The translations under genes were made by a program, and so were the position numbers. Below are positions 1-8,692 of a stretch of DNA of 64,000 bases, one piece after another; position 1 is the first letter of the stretch, and each line of letters begins with the position of its first letter. The notes beneath the pieces were generated by a model. It had not been told where the DNA came from. It ran no database searches and saw only the letters and a list, made by a program, of their open reading frames with translations. This stretch comes from Pontibacter ruber. Lineage in GTDB: Bacteria > Bacteroidota > Bacteroidia > Cytophagales > Hymenobacteraceae. The stretch lies in contig NZ_JALPRR010000006.1 of the NCBI RefSeq assembly GCF_023630205.1, positions 102,764 through 166,763 of the forward strand, in the 5' to 3' direction.

Positions 1-314
1 GATGATGCTGCTACAAGGCAATATCAAAGATGCTGCAAGTTAGAATTATATTGTTTTATATAATTAAAGAAAAATTTGTATTAGGCCGCTAAATTGCTCT
101 CTTGCAAACGCACAAAGAAGCCAGAAAGATTGCTGTTAACCGGGAAATAAAACATGCTAGAACTATTTTGCTTAAATGAAACAATGTATGTACATTTGTT
201 GTATATACATATAATCGGGTGTGGACTTCAAATCTGAAAAAAGAGACTGCCAAGAACAGCTGTTCTGGCAGAGAGATACATACTCATAAATAGACAAGTA
301 TAAAGTATAAACAC
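1..314. other. Left-edge non-coding region
   Basis: I see no convincing complete gene here. A short open frame on the plus strand runs from the edge to a TAG at 41-43 and could be the tail of a gene cut by the window boundary, but at about a dozen codons it cannot be identified. The rest is AT-rich and contains an inverted repeat (184-210) and two tandem AAGTATA heptamers just before the pirin start (296-309). Confidence 0.4.
184..210. promoter_or_regulatory. Inverted repeat upstream of pirin, possible operator
   Basis: Two 11-base arms (ATGTATGTACA at 184-194 and TGTATATACAT at 200-210) are reverse complements at 10 of 11 positions, with a 5-base spacer. Size and symmetry fit an operator for a dimeric regulator, about 105 bases before the pirin start codon. 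No regulator gene is adjacent in the window, so the binding protein is unknown. Confidence 0.35.
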
Positions 315-1028
315 ATGAGCAAGAACATAGTACATCGCGCAGCTACCAGAGGCCATGCCAACCATGGCTGGCTCGACTCCTACCATACGTTTAGTTTTGC
401 CCGCTATTATAATCCGGAGCGCATAGGCTTCGGTTTGCTGCGTGTACTAAACGATGACGTGGTGGCGCCCGGCATGGGTTTTGGGGCACACCCGCACGAT
501 AACATGGAGATCGTTTCGATACCGCTGTCTGGCGCATTGGAACACCAGGACAGCACCGGCAACAAGGAAGTGATCCGCAGTAACGATGTGCAGATCATGT
601 CGGCTGGCAGCGGCCTTACCCACTCCGAGTACAACCACTCTAAAACCGACAAGGTAAATTTCCTGCAGATCTGGGTGTTTCCGAAAGAGCAGAACATCAA
701 ACCGCGTTACGAGCAGAAAACCTTTAAACCGGAAGAGCGGGTGAATAAGCTGCAAACGGTGGTATCGCCAGAGCAGAACGACGGAGCGATCTGGATCAAT
801 CAGGATGCCTGGTTTACGTTCGGTACACTCAAAGCCGGCTTTTCTGAAACGTATAAGCTGCACAAAACCGGTAACGGCGTCTATGCCTTCGTGATAAACG
901 GAGAAGTAGAAGTTGACGGCGAAAAACTTGGCAAACGCGATGGGCTGGGTATAGCGGATACGGAAAGCATAACCATCAAAACCTCGGCTGACGCAGAACT
1001 GCTTCTGATGGAAGTACCGATGCAGTAA
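315..1028 (+). CDS. Pirin family protein (cupin, YhhW-like)
   Basis: This 237-residue protein is a bicupin of the pirin family. The N-terminal cupin carries the metal-binding set His59, His61, His103 and Glu105 (in GAHPHD and THSEYN), spaced as in E. coli YhhW, a quercetin 2,3-dioxygenase in vitro. The N-terminal block around residues 7-45 (HRAATRG, WLDSYHTFSFARYY) is also typical. Length matches the family. It stands alone between an AT-rich leader with a possible operator and a strong terminator, so it is probably monocistronic. The physiological substrate cannot be read from the sequence. Family assignment is firm; dioxygenase activity is inference from homologues. Confidence 0.93.
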   Translation: MSKNIVHRAATRGHANHGWLDSYHTFSFARYYNPERIGFGLLRVLNDDVVAPGMGFGAHPHDNMEIVSIPLSGALEHQDSTGNKEVIRSNDVQIMSAGSGLTHSEYNHSKTDKVNFLQIWVFPKEQNIKPRYEQKTFKPEERVNKLQTVVSPEQNDGAIWINQDAWFTFGTLKAGFSETYKLHKTGNGVYAFVINGEVEVDGEKLGKRDGLGIADTESITIKTSADAELLLMEVPMQ

Positions 1029-1048
1029 ACCGAAAGTATAAAATAGCA

Positions 1049-1081
1049 GCGCTGGCAGGAGTCTCTTGCCAGCGCTTTTTT
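1049..1081 (+). terminator. Rho-independent terminator of pirin gene
   Basis: A 9-bp perfect stem (GCGCTGGCA at 1049-1057 with TGCCAGCGC at 1067-1075) is followed by six T residues. It lies 20 bases after the pirin stop codon. Confidence 0.85.
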
Positions 1082-1184
1082 GTTCCTGATCTGCTGTACA
1101 TTCCGCTGGTAGCTAGAATGCTGTAACCTAACCTGTTGCTGAGCGGGCTCGTTATTACAGGACAAACTTTTATAAAGAAAGCGA

Positions 1185-2012
1185 ATGGAACAGGAACAAA
1201 CCATATTATTGAAAGATTATTCGATGGAGGAGAGGGGCGCTTATTTGGCTTCTCTGGCAACGATAGCCTCTGCCGACGGACATGCCTCTGATGAAGAACT
1301 GGAGTTTCTCAAACTCCTGAGCGAGGCTGCAGAAATGCCGGAGAACACACAGCAGGAAGTATTGGAGATCGCTAAAAATCCGTCACAGATCAGTTTGCAA
1401 CGCGCCCTGGATGTGCTGAAAAAGAGTCAGCTTCGTTTTTCCTTCATCACCGATATCATCAGTTTTGCTAAATCAGACGGACAGTACACAGCTGATGAGC
1501 AAAAACGCATACAGGAAATGGCTAACTACCTGGGGGTAGACCAGAAACAATACAGCATACTGGAGCAGTTTGTAAATAAAGCCGATGAGGCGCAGCAGCA
1601 CGGGGAAGATCCAACCTCCCAATCCTTCATGAGCAAGAATGGTTTTGGCGATATGTTCAAGAATGCCGGTATTTCGCCGCAGATGGTACAAGGCATGCTG
1701 GGCATTGTAGCCCCCCTGGTACTGGCTCGTATGATGCGGGGCGGCCGCGGGCGTGGCATGATGGGAGGCATGGGCGGTATGGGCACCATGATGGGCGGCG
1801 GCCTGCTGGGTGGCCTGCTCGGCAGTGTGATGAGCGGCGGCAGAGGCGGCATGCTGGGAGGAGGCAGACGCACCAGCGGTCTGGGTTCCATGGCTTCTAT
1901 CCTGGGTGGCCTGAACGGCAGACGAGGCTACGGCAGCATGGGCTCCGGGGGACTGGGCGGTTTGCTGGGCGGTATACTTGGCGGAGGCAGACGTGGTGGC
2001 ACCAGTTGGTAA
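1185..2012 (+). CDS. TerB-like protein with Gly/Met-rich C-terminal tail
   Basis: The 275-residue product has two parts. Residues about 10-130 form an all-helical TerB-like domain with the acidic pattern ASADGHASDEE and a second SDGQYTADE repeat, as in tellurite-resistance TerB and related stress proteins. From about residue 155 the chain becomes low complexity: a short hydrophobic stretch (MLGIVAPLVLARMM) and then roughly 90 residues dominated by Gly, Met, Leu and Arg with GG, MGGM and LLGG repeats. There is no signal peptide. A hairpin terminator shared with the convergent dsbA-like gene follows. Function is not known; a metal- or membrane-stress role is only suggested by the TerB fold. Confidence 0.75.
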   Translation: MEQEQTILLKDYSMEERGAYLASLATIASADGHASDEELEFLKLLSEAAEMPENTQQEVLEIAKNPSQISLQRALDVLKKSQLRFSFITDIISFAKSDGQYTADEQKRIQEMANYLGVDQKQYSILEQFVNKADEAQQHGEDPTSQSFMSKNGFGDMFKNAGISPQMVQGMLGIVAPLVLARMMRGGRGRGMMGGMGGMGTMMGGGLLGGLLGSVMSGGRGGMLGGGRRTSGLGSMASILGGLNGRRGYGSMGSGGLGGLLGGILGGGRRGGTSW

Positions 2013-2037
2013 GTATAAACGCTGAAGCTATACTAAA

Positions 2038-2076
2038 AAGGCTCGGCCTGCATTTGGGAGCAGGCTGAGCCTTTTG
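2038..2076. terminator. Bidirectional terminator
   Basis: Arms AAGGCTCGGCCTGC (2038-2051) and GCAGGCTGAGCCTT (2060-2073) pair at 13 of 14 positions. T-runs occur on both exits, so it can serve the TerB-like gene and the convergent FrnE-like gene. Confidence 0.85.
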
Positions 2077-2093
2077 ATTGTAAGGCAAAATTT

Positions 2094-2687
2094 CTAGAGC
2101 TGCTGCTCGATTAGTTTACGCAGGTCTTCCTGGCGGGGCAGCCCGCGCACCATCCGGTTGCCGATGATAAAAGTAGGCACTGCCGTTACACTGGCTTCGT
2201 CGTAAGCCCGGCGGAGTTCCCGTTGATGCACTTCTTTATACTTTCTTGTTTCCAGTGCCTGCCTGAATTCGGCTTCGTCCAATCCTATCTCTTTTGCCAG
2301 GTTGGTTAGTACCTCCATATCGCCGATGTCCTGTTCTTCCTGGAAAAAAGCGGTGAACATCCGGTGCGTGTATTGCTCGCCCAGTCCTTTTTCTTTGGCA
2401 TACTGATAGCCTTCAAAAGCCAAATGCGTGTAGGGTTGCGGCGAAACAGCGGGTAAAACAATATCCACGTTCATCTGCCGGCCCATCGGGTAAACAGAGT
2501 TTTCCCAGGTGGTTTGCAGGTAATCTTCTTCCGGCTTCAGTGTAGGGGTAGGTTCGGGGCGCAGCTCAAAGGGCATCCATTCTACTTGCACGTTGTCTTC
2601 AAACCCCTCCAGCGCTTTGTGCAGGGCCACCTCACCTAAAAAGCAGTAGGGGCAAACGTAATCAGAAAATATTTTTATCTGTAGCAT
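2094..2687 (-). CDS. DsbA family oxidoreductase (FrnE-like)
   Basis: The 197-residue protein is a thioredoxin-fold dithiol oxidoreductase of the DsbA/FrnE/HCCA-isomerase group. The active site CPYC is at residues 12-15 and the cis-proline loop VPTF has Pro171. A helical insertion lies between them, as in FrnE. There is no signal peptide, so it probably acts in the cytoplasm, where FrnE-like proteins are associated with disulphide isomerisation and oxidative stress. It converges with the TerB-like gene, sharing a terminator. An AAGTATA heptamer lies just upstream of the start codon. Family assignment is confident; the substrate is unknown. Confidence 0.9.
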   Translation of the reverse strand: MLQIKIFSDYVCPYCFLGEVALHKALEGFEDNVQVEWMPFELRPEPTPTLKPEEDYLQTTWENSVYPMGRQMNVDIVLPAVSPQPYTHLAFEGYQYAKEKGLGEQYTHRMFTAFFQEEQDIGDMEVLTNLAKEIGLDEAEFRQALETRKYKEVHQRELRRAYDEASVTAVPTFIIGNRMVRGLPRQEDLRKLIEQQL

Positions 2688-2793
2688 AAGAAATCCATAA
2701 GTATAACCTACAGTACAAGAAGTGGCGAAACTATGTTTTTACGGGTGAAATAAATTTCTTTTATTTGACTATAAAGTATTCTAATCTAACTGC

Positions 2794-3996
2794 ATGAACC
2801 TCAGAAACGCATACGTATCACTTGCCCTGGCATTGGGGCTTTTTGCCTGCCAGCAGCAACCCCAGCAACCTACCACACAAACAACTACGCAAAGCCCCCA
2901 GCAAACCGAAGCCCAGGTATATTATCCGGGTAAAGGGGACAACTGGGAGCGCAAAAAGCCGGAAGAAGTAGGAATGGACCCTGCCTTGCTGCAGCAGGCC
3001 GTAGATTGGGCCAAAACGATGGAGACCACCCAGATGAAGAAAGATTTCTCGACGCAGGCAGAGATCTTCGGGAAACCACTGGGCCCCTTGCCAACCGACC
3101 GCGCCAGTACCAACGGCATCATACTTAAAGACGGTTACATTGTAGCGGAGTGGGGCGACACAAAAAGTGCTGACCCGACTTATAGTGTTGCCAAAAGTGT
3201 GCTCTCTACCATACTGGGCATTACGATTGATAAGGGCATGATCGAAAGTATAACCGACCCGGTAGGAAAGTATGTGAAGGATGGTGGGTATGATTCAGAG
3301 CAAAACCGCAAGGTAACCTGGGAACACCACGCCCGCCAGACGAGCGAGTGGGAAGGCGAGATGTGGGGCAAAAAGCATGACTTTGTAGGCAAAGAAGCAT
3401 TCGGACGCGGCGAGCGCAAGCCACGCGAGCTGCAGGAACCCGGTACATTCTACGAGTATAACGATGTGCGCATCAACCGCCTTGCCTTGTCGCTGCTGCG
3501 TCTGTGGAAAAAGCCACTTCCGGAGGTATTCAAGGATGAGGTGATGGACCCGATTGATGCATCTGGCACCTGGAAGTATGTACCTTATGAAAACTCTTAT
3601 GTGGAGATCGGTGGCAAGCGCATGCCATCGGTAAGCGGCGGTACGCGCTGGGGCGGCGGCCTCTGGATCAGCGCCCGCGACCAGGCCCGTTTCGGCTATC
3701 TTTTCCTGCGCAACGGCCAGTGGAAAGACAAGCAGATTGTTTCAAAGAAGTGGGTACAGCAAGCAACTACGCAGCGTGGCCCTGTAGGTCCTGACTACGG
3801 CTACCTGTGGTGGCTGAACACCGAAGGAAAAGCCTGGCCGGATGCACCTACCACCAGCTTTGCAGCCCTCGGCGCCGGCTCCAACACTATCTGGGTTGAC
3901 CCGGTGCACGATATCGTGATCGTATGGCGCTGGCACGATGGCAACCCCAATGAGATAATCAAAAGGGTGCTGGCGGCAGTAAAGCCTGTTGAGTAG
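2794..3996 (+). CDS. Serine hydrolase lipoprotein (beta-lactamase class C fold)
   Basis: The 400-residue product begins with a lipoprotein signal peptide (lipobox LFAC, Cys19), followed by a Gln/Thr-rich linker to about residue 40. The catalytic domain contains the SxxK motif SVAK at 131-134 (nucleophile Ser131, Lys134) and a tyrosine motif YND at 222-224, typical of the class C beta-lactamase/esterase family that includes NylB-like 6-aminohexanoate hydrolases. The late GAGSNTIWVDP segment probably supplies the third motif region. It is expected to be a lipid-anchored envelope hydrolase acting on an ester or amide; the substrate is unknown. Two hairpins follow, of which the second is a terminator. 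Confidence 0.88.
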   Translation: MNLRNAYVSLALALGLFACQQQPQQPTTQTTTQSPQQTEAQVYYPGKGDNWERKKPEEVGMDPALLQQAVDWAKTMETTQMKKDFSTQAEIFGKPLGPLPTDRASTNGIILKDGYIVAEWGDTKSADPTYSVAKSVLSTILGITIDKGMIESITDPVGKYVKDGGYDSEQNRKVTWEHHARQTSEWEGEMWGKKHDFVGKEAFGRGERKPRELQEPGTFYEYNDVRINRLALSLLRLWKKPLPEVFKDEVMDPIDASGTWKYVPYENSYVEIGGKRMPSVSGGTRWGGGLWISARDQARFGYLFLRNGQWKDKQIVSKKWVQQATTQRGPVGPDYGYLWWLNTEGKAWPDAPTTSFAALGAGSNTIWVDPVHDIVIVWRWHDGNPNEIIKRVLAAVKPVE

Positions 3997-4045
3997 TGAA
4001 TTTTATTGATGATTGTTAATTGTTAATTGTTTTAAATTGTATAAA

Positions 4046-4070
4046 TGGCGCGAGCGTCCACGCTCGTGAC
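4046..4070 (+). repeat. GGCGC-stem-GTGAC hairpin repeat, copy 1
   Basis: A short hairpin (GAGCG, loop TCCA, CGCTC) is bracketed by TGGCGC on the left and GTGAC on the right. The same brackets surround different stems at 19907-19930 and 37297-37320, and similar brackets surround minus-strand copies at 37374-37399 and 20259-20284. Confidence 0.6.
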
Positions 4071-4079
4071 GAACTATAG

Positions 4080-4101
4080 CGGGGCCTCTGGCCCCGTTTT
4101 T
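4080..4101 (+). terminator. Rho-independent terminator of serine hydrolase gene
   Basis: CGGGGCC (4080-4086) pairs perfectly with GGCCCCG (4090-4096) across a 3-base loop and is followed by a T-rich tract. Confidence 0.8.
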
Positions 4102-4158
4102 ATTTTACCCGTACTAAGCTGTCCAAAATAGATGTGTGAAAAAGCGAGGAATAATCTA

Positions 4159-4821
4159 TCATTGAATTTGTGTAAGTTCTTTTCTTAGATTACTGATTTC
4201 TCTATGTATTTTATTCAATGATTCAGGAATTGATTGTAGCTTATTATGAGTTAGCCCCAAATCAGTTTCAATACTTAGTCTTTTGTACGAGGTAAGTGAA
4301 AAAATAAATTTCTGATTTGTTCTCTTAGGGGAGTATAATGATTCACTATAAGATATAATTCCGGAGTACTCTAAATCAGCATCCTTATACTTTTCATAAA
4401 AGCTTACAACACCATCTAACAGTGTTGAGATTTTCTCATTTTTGTCAAGTACAAGTATGTCATATTCTTTAGCCCCTTTACTGAAGGAAAACTTTTCTTC
4501 TTTAGAATTGATGATTGGAAGGTGCCAGTCAATTGTAATATTATAGGCTGGCTTTTCCCCATGATTTTTCAATGTAATTAATATCAATCCATTTCTCTCT
4601 TCGAAATTTGGTTGAACTGTAAGTTGTGGTTTGCTATTCAAATATTGATTATGGAAAGTTTCATAAGCAAGCCACGCAGAAACAACAGCAATTATCAATG
4701 ATATAGTAGCTACGACAGTAGACCAATCATCATGATAAGCTCTGAACACGATTAGAGATATAGAAACAGCAATAAGAACTGCAAAGCCAAGTCGCATTAC
4801 AAGTGTTTGATTGATTTTCAT
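4159..4821 (-). CDS. AT-rich membrane-anchored protein of unknown function
   Basis: I do not recognise this 220-residue protein. Two hydrophobic segments lie at about 8-26 and 36-53, followed by a soluble region (about 60-180) that looks beta-rich (LTVQPNFEERNGLILITLKN) and a C-terminal amphipathic stretch that may form a coiled coil (LNKIHREISNLRKEL). The coding sequence is much richer in A+T than its neighbours and prefers AT-ending codons, which suggests recent acquisition. It sits alone between two terminators. The double-TM plus extracytoplasmic or cytosolic beta domain layout occurs in many uncharacterised bacterial proteins; no function should be assigned. Confidence 0.7.
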   Translation of the reverse strand: MKINQTLVMRLGFAVLIAVSISLIVFRAYHDDWSTVVATISLIIAVVSAWLAYETFHNQYLNSKPQLTVQPNFEERNGLILITLKNHGEKPAYNITIDWHLPIINSKEEKFSFSKGAKEYDILVLDKNEKISTLLDGVVSFYEKYKDADLEYSGIISYSESLYSPKRTNQKFIFSLTSYKRLSIETDLGLTHNKLQSIPESLNKIHREISNLRKELTQIQ

Positions 4822-4877
4822 GTTATAAGCCGTTACTTATAACAATATATAAATAAAACATAATATTCTAAAAACAA

Positions 4878-4907
4878 AACGAGCCACCTCAATTGAGATG
4901 GCTCGTT
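4878..4907 (-). terminator. Terminator of the propeller-amidohydrolase gene
   Basis: Arms AACGAGCCACCTC and GAGATGGCTCGTT (4895-4907) pair with one mismatch around AATT. On the minus strand the stem is followed by a T-rich run, and it lies 22 bases past the stop codon at 4930. Confidence 0.85.
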
Positions 4908-4929
4908 CTTTATGAGCTATACTTAGTTC

Positions 4930-7900
4930 TTAGTGACGACAAGTACAATGGTCGCCGGCGATACCTTCGTGGCGGGTGTCAGTGCCCTCGTGCCAGTCGA
5001 AGGCTGTGGCATATTTGCTGTTTTCCCACCAGAATTTAGAAGGCTTACGTTCTTCGTTGCCGATTTCTGTCATAGTAGCAGCGTCGTAGAGGCGGCCGTT
5101 CACCATGGTATACTTCACGTGCTCCGAGTTCTGGATGTTCTCCAGCGGGTTTTGGTCCAGCACGATCAAGTCGGCCAGCTTGCCGGCCTCCAGTGAGCCA
5201 AGTTCTTTGCCCATGCCCAGGTACTCCGCACCGTTCAGGGTTGCGGCACGCAGTGCCTCGTGGTTGGTCATGCCGCCTTGCTGCAGCATCCATAGTTCCC
5301 AGTGCGCGCCAAGGCCCTGCAGCTGTCCGTGTGCTCCCAGATTAACTTTTACGCCGTTGTCGGTTAGGTTTTTGCCTGCTCTCGACACAGCCATGTAACC
5401 GTTCTTATACTCTTCATCCGGCACCTGCACCACAAAGCGCGAGCGGCCGTCGATTACAGAGCGTGGCGTAAATTTCAGCAGACGCTCTTTCTCCCATACA
5501 TTGGTTTTCTGGTACCAGTAGTACTCGCCGTTTGGTGCACCGTAGTTCACGATCAGGGTAGGCGTATAGCCGGTTTTAGAAGCTTTCCATACTTCCACCA
5601 CGTCCTTGTAAAGCGGCGCGATCGGGATGTTGTGCTCGATACCGGAGTGGCCGTCCAGGATCATGCTCATGTTGTGGAAGAACGTAGAGCCTCCTTCCGG
5701 CACCACGGTCATGTCCAGTTCACGGGCCGCTTGTATTACCTGCTGGCGCTGCTCGCGGCGAGGCTGGTTGTAGCTCTTCACCGAGAAACCACCGGCAGCC
5801 TTGATACGGCGTAGGTGCGAACGGGCATCGTCCAGGCTGTTGATTACGGCCTTGAAGTTACCATCAGCACCGTACAGAATGGTACCGGTAGAGTAAATAC
5901 GCGGACCCACCATGTGGCCTGCCTTTACGGCCTCCGACTGGCTGAACACCATTTCGGTAGTAGAAGACGGGTCGTGCGTAGTAGTTACACCATAGGCCAA
6001 GTTGGCCATGTACGACCACTGCTGCTTAGGGCTCATACCGTTGCGGAAAGTTCCCAGGTGCGCGTGCACGTCTACGATACCTGGCATAATGGTTTTGCCG
6101 TTGGCGTCAATCACTTTTGCATCTTTCGGTACCTGCACGCCTTTGCCTACCGCCACAATGCGGTTGCCGTCTACTACGATCGTACCGCCCTCGATCACTT
6201 CATCGCCTTTCATGGTAATGATGCGCGCGTTGGTGAAAGCAACCTTGCCTTGCGGAATATCTGATTTCAGCTCCAAACCGATCTTGATACCGGTAGTGTC
6301 AATGGCAGGAAGTTTTTCCGGAGCGCCTTCCACGAACTTAAAGCGGTTTTTCAGGTCGTTTGAGAAGTACTCATCGCCCAGCACCCAGTTGATTTTTTTG
6401 CTGTCGCCAGACCAGTGCACGCTTGTGCCGGCATCCTTTGTGAAGCGGGCTACAGGCATTGCCTTGGTCTCAGCGCTCAGGTCCATACCGGCTCCGTTGG
6501 CAGAGAAAGGCGCCACGTAGCCGTTGAACAGCTCCACAAAAGCGATCCACTTGTTGTCCGGGCTTGGGTAGAACTGGTCGGTATACTTGGAAGTATAGTG
6601 TGTCTGTTCTTCTTTGCCCTGCAGGTTCACGCTCTTGAAGCTATACTTGTCGCCGCCGCCAGCTGTGAAGAAGATGCGATTTGAAGCAGCGTTAAACAGT
6701 GGCAATGAGCCGCTTTTCTGAACGAACGTAGGTTTTTCGCCATCGGCCTCCATGTAGTAAATGCCTTTCTCACCACCGTGTGCATAGCCCATGTGGTTGT
6801 TGCCGCCCTCTTTGCTGTATACAATGTACTTACCGTTCGGAGAGAAAGAAGCATTGGTATAAAAGCCTTTCTCGGCAGTTAGCTTTGTAGGTTTCGCGTT
6901 CTTCTTGCGGATGTCCACTTTCATCAAAGCACCGAAGTTCTCGTCGTCCCAGGTAGAGTAAACGATGTGCTTGCCATCTGGTGAGAAGGATGGGTAGAAC
7001 TCAAAGTCTTTGCTGTTGGTTACACGCTCCGGCTTACCGTTTGGCAAGGCCTTTTTGTAGATATGGCCGGCCGCGTTGAACACCAGCAGTTTTCCATCCG
7101 GAGAGGTTACCGCATGACGAATTGCTTTAGCTGCAAACTGCTTCGGGGAAAGCTCCTCTTTGCTGAAGTCGTGGCGAACTGCATCAGAAATGTAATGCGT
7201 TGCTGTTGCCTCGAAAGGAATATTGGTTACTTTTTGAGAAGCAACATCTACCTTATTGATCTTGCCACCAGCCCAGAACACGATGTTCTTGTTGTCTGGT
7301 GTCCAGGAGAAGTATGGATACACACCGAAGATAGCCCAGGCTTCCTGCTGATCGTGGTCGAGTTTGTCGTAGATCGGCCACTGCTCGCCTGTTTTCAGGT
7401 CGTGCACAAACAGCACGGATTTGGTACGCACGCGGCGCACAAATGCCAGGTACTTGCCATCACGGGAGATTACCGGACGCACGGAACCACCGTTACCGGT
7501 TACCACATTCTCGATCTCACCGGTATTGCGGTCTACTCTGCGGATAACATAGATCTGGCCGTTCGGGTCTTTGTTGTATTCGAAGGTAGTGCCGCCGCTC
7601 ATGTCTTCAGAGAAGTACACGTACTTGCCATCAGGCGATACAAACGGTTCGCCCGCATCCTGCTGGTCGTTTTTCTTCTTGGTCAGCTGCACGCCGGTAC
7701 CACCCGAGCGGTGATACATCCACATTTCGCCGGCACCCAACGAGCGGGAAGCGGTGAAGTGCTTACGTGCTACAATATACTCGCCATCCGGGGTCCAGAC
7801 CGCGTTGTTGAGCAAACGGAAGTTCTCGTTGGTGATCTGCTTGGCCTCGGAGCCGTCGCGCTTCATGATCCAGATGTTATCGCCGCCACCGGCATCCGAA

Positions 7901-8226
7901 GTGAAGGAGATGAACTTGCCATCGGGGCTGAAACGAGGCTGTACTTCGTAGGGGCGGCCGCTGCGCAGCAGCTTCGCTTTGCCACCTGCCATCGGCATGA
8001 TGTAAATATCGCCCATCATATCGAAGACGATCTCTTTGCCATCCGGACTTACGTCCAGACTCATCCAGGTGCCTTCGTCGGTGGTAACGGTTATTTCTTT
8101 CTGAGGTCCGTGGGCTGCATCCACTTTCCACTTCGCGTCTTCCTTTTTGTCCTGCGCGTAGGCTGCACCGGTAGGGAGTGCCAAAGCTGCCGCCAGGAAC
8201 ATACTCAGATAAGTACGTTTCTTCAT
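4930..8226 (-). CDS. Secreted TolB/WD40-like propeller fused to amidohydrolase
   Basis: The 1098-residue protein has a signal peptide (about 1-24, ending AYAQ), then roughly 600 residues of PD40/TolB-type propeller repeats (many SPDGKYI and SPDGKLL motifs), then an amidohydrolase domain from about 665 to 1070. The metal site HAH is at 721-723 after MPGIVDV, and later segments (VVPEGGS, NLGAHGQLQG) carry further expected histidines. Such fusions belong to the imidazolonepropionase/prolidase-like amidohydrolases exported by Bacteroidota and related phyla. It is probably a periplasmic or surface metal-dependent hydrolase whose propeller shapes access or substrate binding. The C-terminal ends in a His/Cys-rich tail (DHCTCRH). 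The gene is monocistronic, with its own promoter element and terminator. Confidence 0.9.
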   Translation of the reverse strand: MKKRTYLSMFLAAALALPTGAAYAQDKKEDAKWKVDAAHGPQKEITVTTDEGTWMSLDVSPDGKEIVFDMMGDIYIMPMAGGKAKLLRSGRPYEVQPRFSPDGKFISFTSDAGGGDNIWIMKRDGSEAKQITNENFRLLNNAVWTPDGEYIVARKHFTASRSLGAGEMWMYHRSGGTGVQLTKKKNDQQDAGEPFVSPDGKYVYFSEDMSGGTTFEYNKDPNGQIYVIRRVDRNTGEIENVVTGNGGSVRPVISRDGKYLAFVRRVRTKSVLFVHDLKTGEQWPIYDKLDHDQQEAWAIFGVYPYFSWTPDNKNIVFWAGGKINKVDVASQKVTNIPFEATATHYISDAVRHDFSKEELSPKQFAAKAIRHAVTSPDGKLLVFNAAGHIYKKALPNGKPERVTNSKDFEFYPSFSPDGKHIVYSTWDDENFGALMKVDIRKKNAKPTKLTAEKGFYTNASFSPNGKYIVYSKEGGNNHMGYAHGGEKGIYYMEADGEKPTFVQKSGSLPLFNAASNRIFFTAGGGDKYSFKSVNLQGKEEQTHYTSKYTDQFYPSPDNKWIAFVELFNGYVAPFSANGAGMDLSAETKAMPVARFTKDAGTSVHWSGDSKKINWVLGDEYFSNDLKNRFKFVEGAPEKLPAIDTTGIKIGLELKSDIPQGKVAFTNARIITMKGDEVIEGGTIVVDGNRIVAVGKGVQVPKDAKVIDANGKTIMPGIVDVHAHLGTFRNGMSPKQQWSYMANLAYGVTTTHDPSSTTEMVFSQSEAVKAGHMVGPRIYSTGTILYGADGNFKAVINSLDDARSHLRRIKAAGGFSVKSYNQPRREQRQQVIQAARELDMTVVPEGGSTFFHNMSMILDGHSGIEHNIPIAPLYKDVVEVWKASKTGYTPTLIVNYGAPNGEYYWYQKTNVWEKERLLKFTPRSVIDGRSRFVVQVPDEEYKNGYMAVSRAGKNLTDNGVKVNLGAHGQLQGLGAHWELWMLQQGGMTNHEALRAATLNGAEYLGMGKELGSLEAGKLADLIVLDQNPLENIQNSEHVKYTMVNGRLYDAATMTEIGNEERKPSKFWWENSKYATAFDWHEGTDTRHEGIAGDHCTCRH

Positions 8227-8260
8227 GAGAGATTGTAATGGGTTAGATTAGTTAGATGCT

Positions 8261-8268
8261 CAAATATA
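8261..8268 (-). promoter_or_regulatory. Candidate -7 box for the amidohydrolase gene
   Basis: On the minus strand TATATTTG matches the Bacteroidota -7 consensus TAnnTTTG exactly, about 35 bases before the start codon. No good TTTG -33 element is seen at the right distance, so this is only a partial match. Confidence 0.45.
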
Positions 8269-8399
8269 AAGGATTAGGCTCAGAAATGATAGTGAACCAG
8301 TAACTGATGTTATGACGCTTACCGTGAGTGATCTTGAAGCACAAGTTTATACTTTGTAGCATAGCCGAGAAGCCTTCCCGTCGTAGCTACTTCTATTCC

Positions 8400-8692
8400 T
8401 CAGTCCTACTTGCCTATACTTTCATATTTGCCATTGGTGCGCTCAGGGCCGCAAGGCCTCGTCCTCGGGTATCGCGCTGTCTAGCTTTCCTGCCTAACGG
8501 CTGCCACTCCCGTGGCACCGGAAACCCAGAAGGCGCTCAACCCAAGGACTGGAAACAGTTCGATAGCTGCTGACTATGCAACTGGAACCAAGTCCCCCTT
8601 TGAAGGGGGTAGGGGGATGACCTGCAGCTATGAAACTTATACCATCGATGTAGCAACAGCCAGTAAAGCTCCCTTCCTTAGACAAGGAGGGG
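8400..8692. repeat. Repeat-rich intergenic island, left part
   Basis: The gap between the amidohydrolase and the M28 peptidase genes has no convincing gene. It contains several hairpins (GGGCCGCAAGGCC near 8451, TGCCACTCCCGTGGCA near 8502, CCCCCTTTGAAGGGGG at 8592-8607) and pyrimidine/purine blocks like those in other gaps of this window. Short open frames here coincide with the hairpin blocks and show no coding character. Confidence 0.5.

Noticed and set aside
7063..8238. 391-codon open frame antisense to the amidohydrolase gene
   Set aside because: It mirrors a clear protein family on the other strand and its own translation has no recognisable domain.
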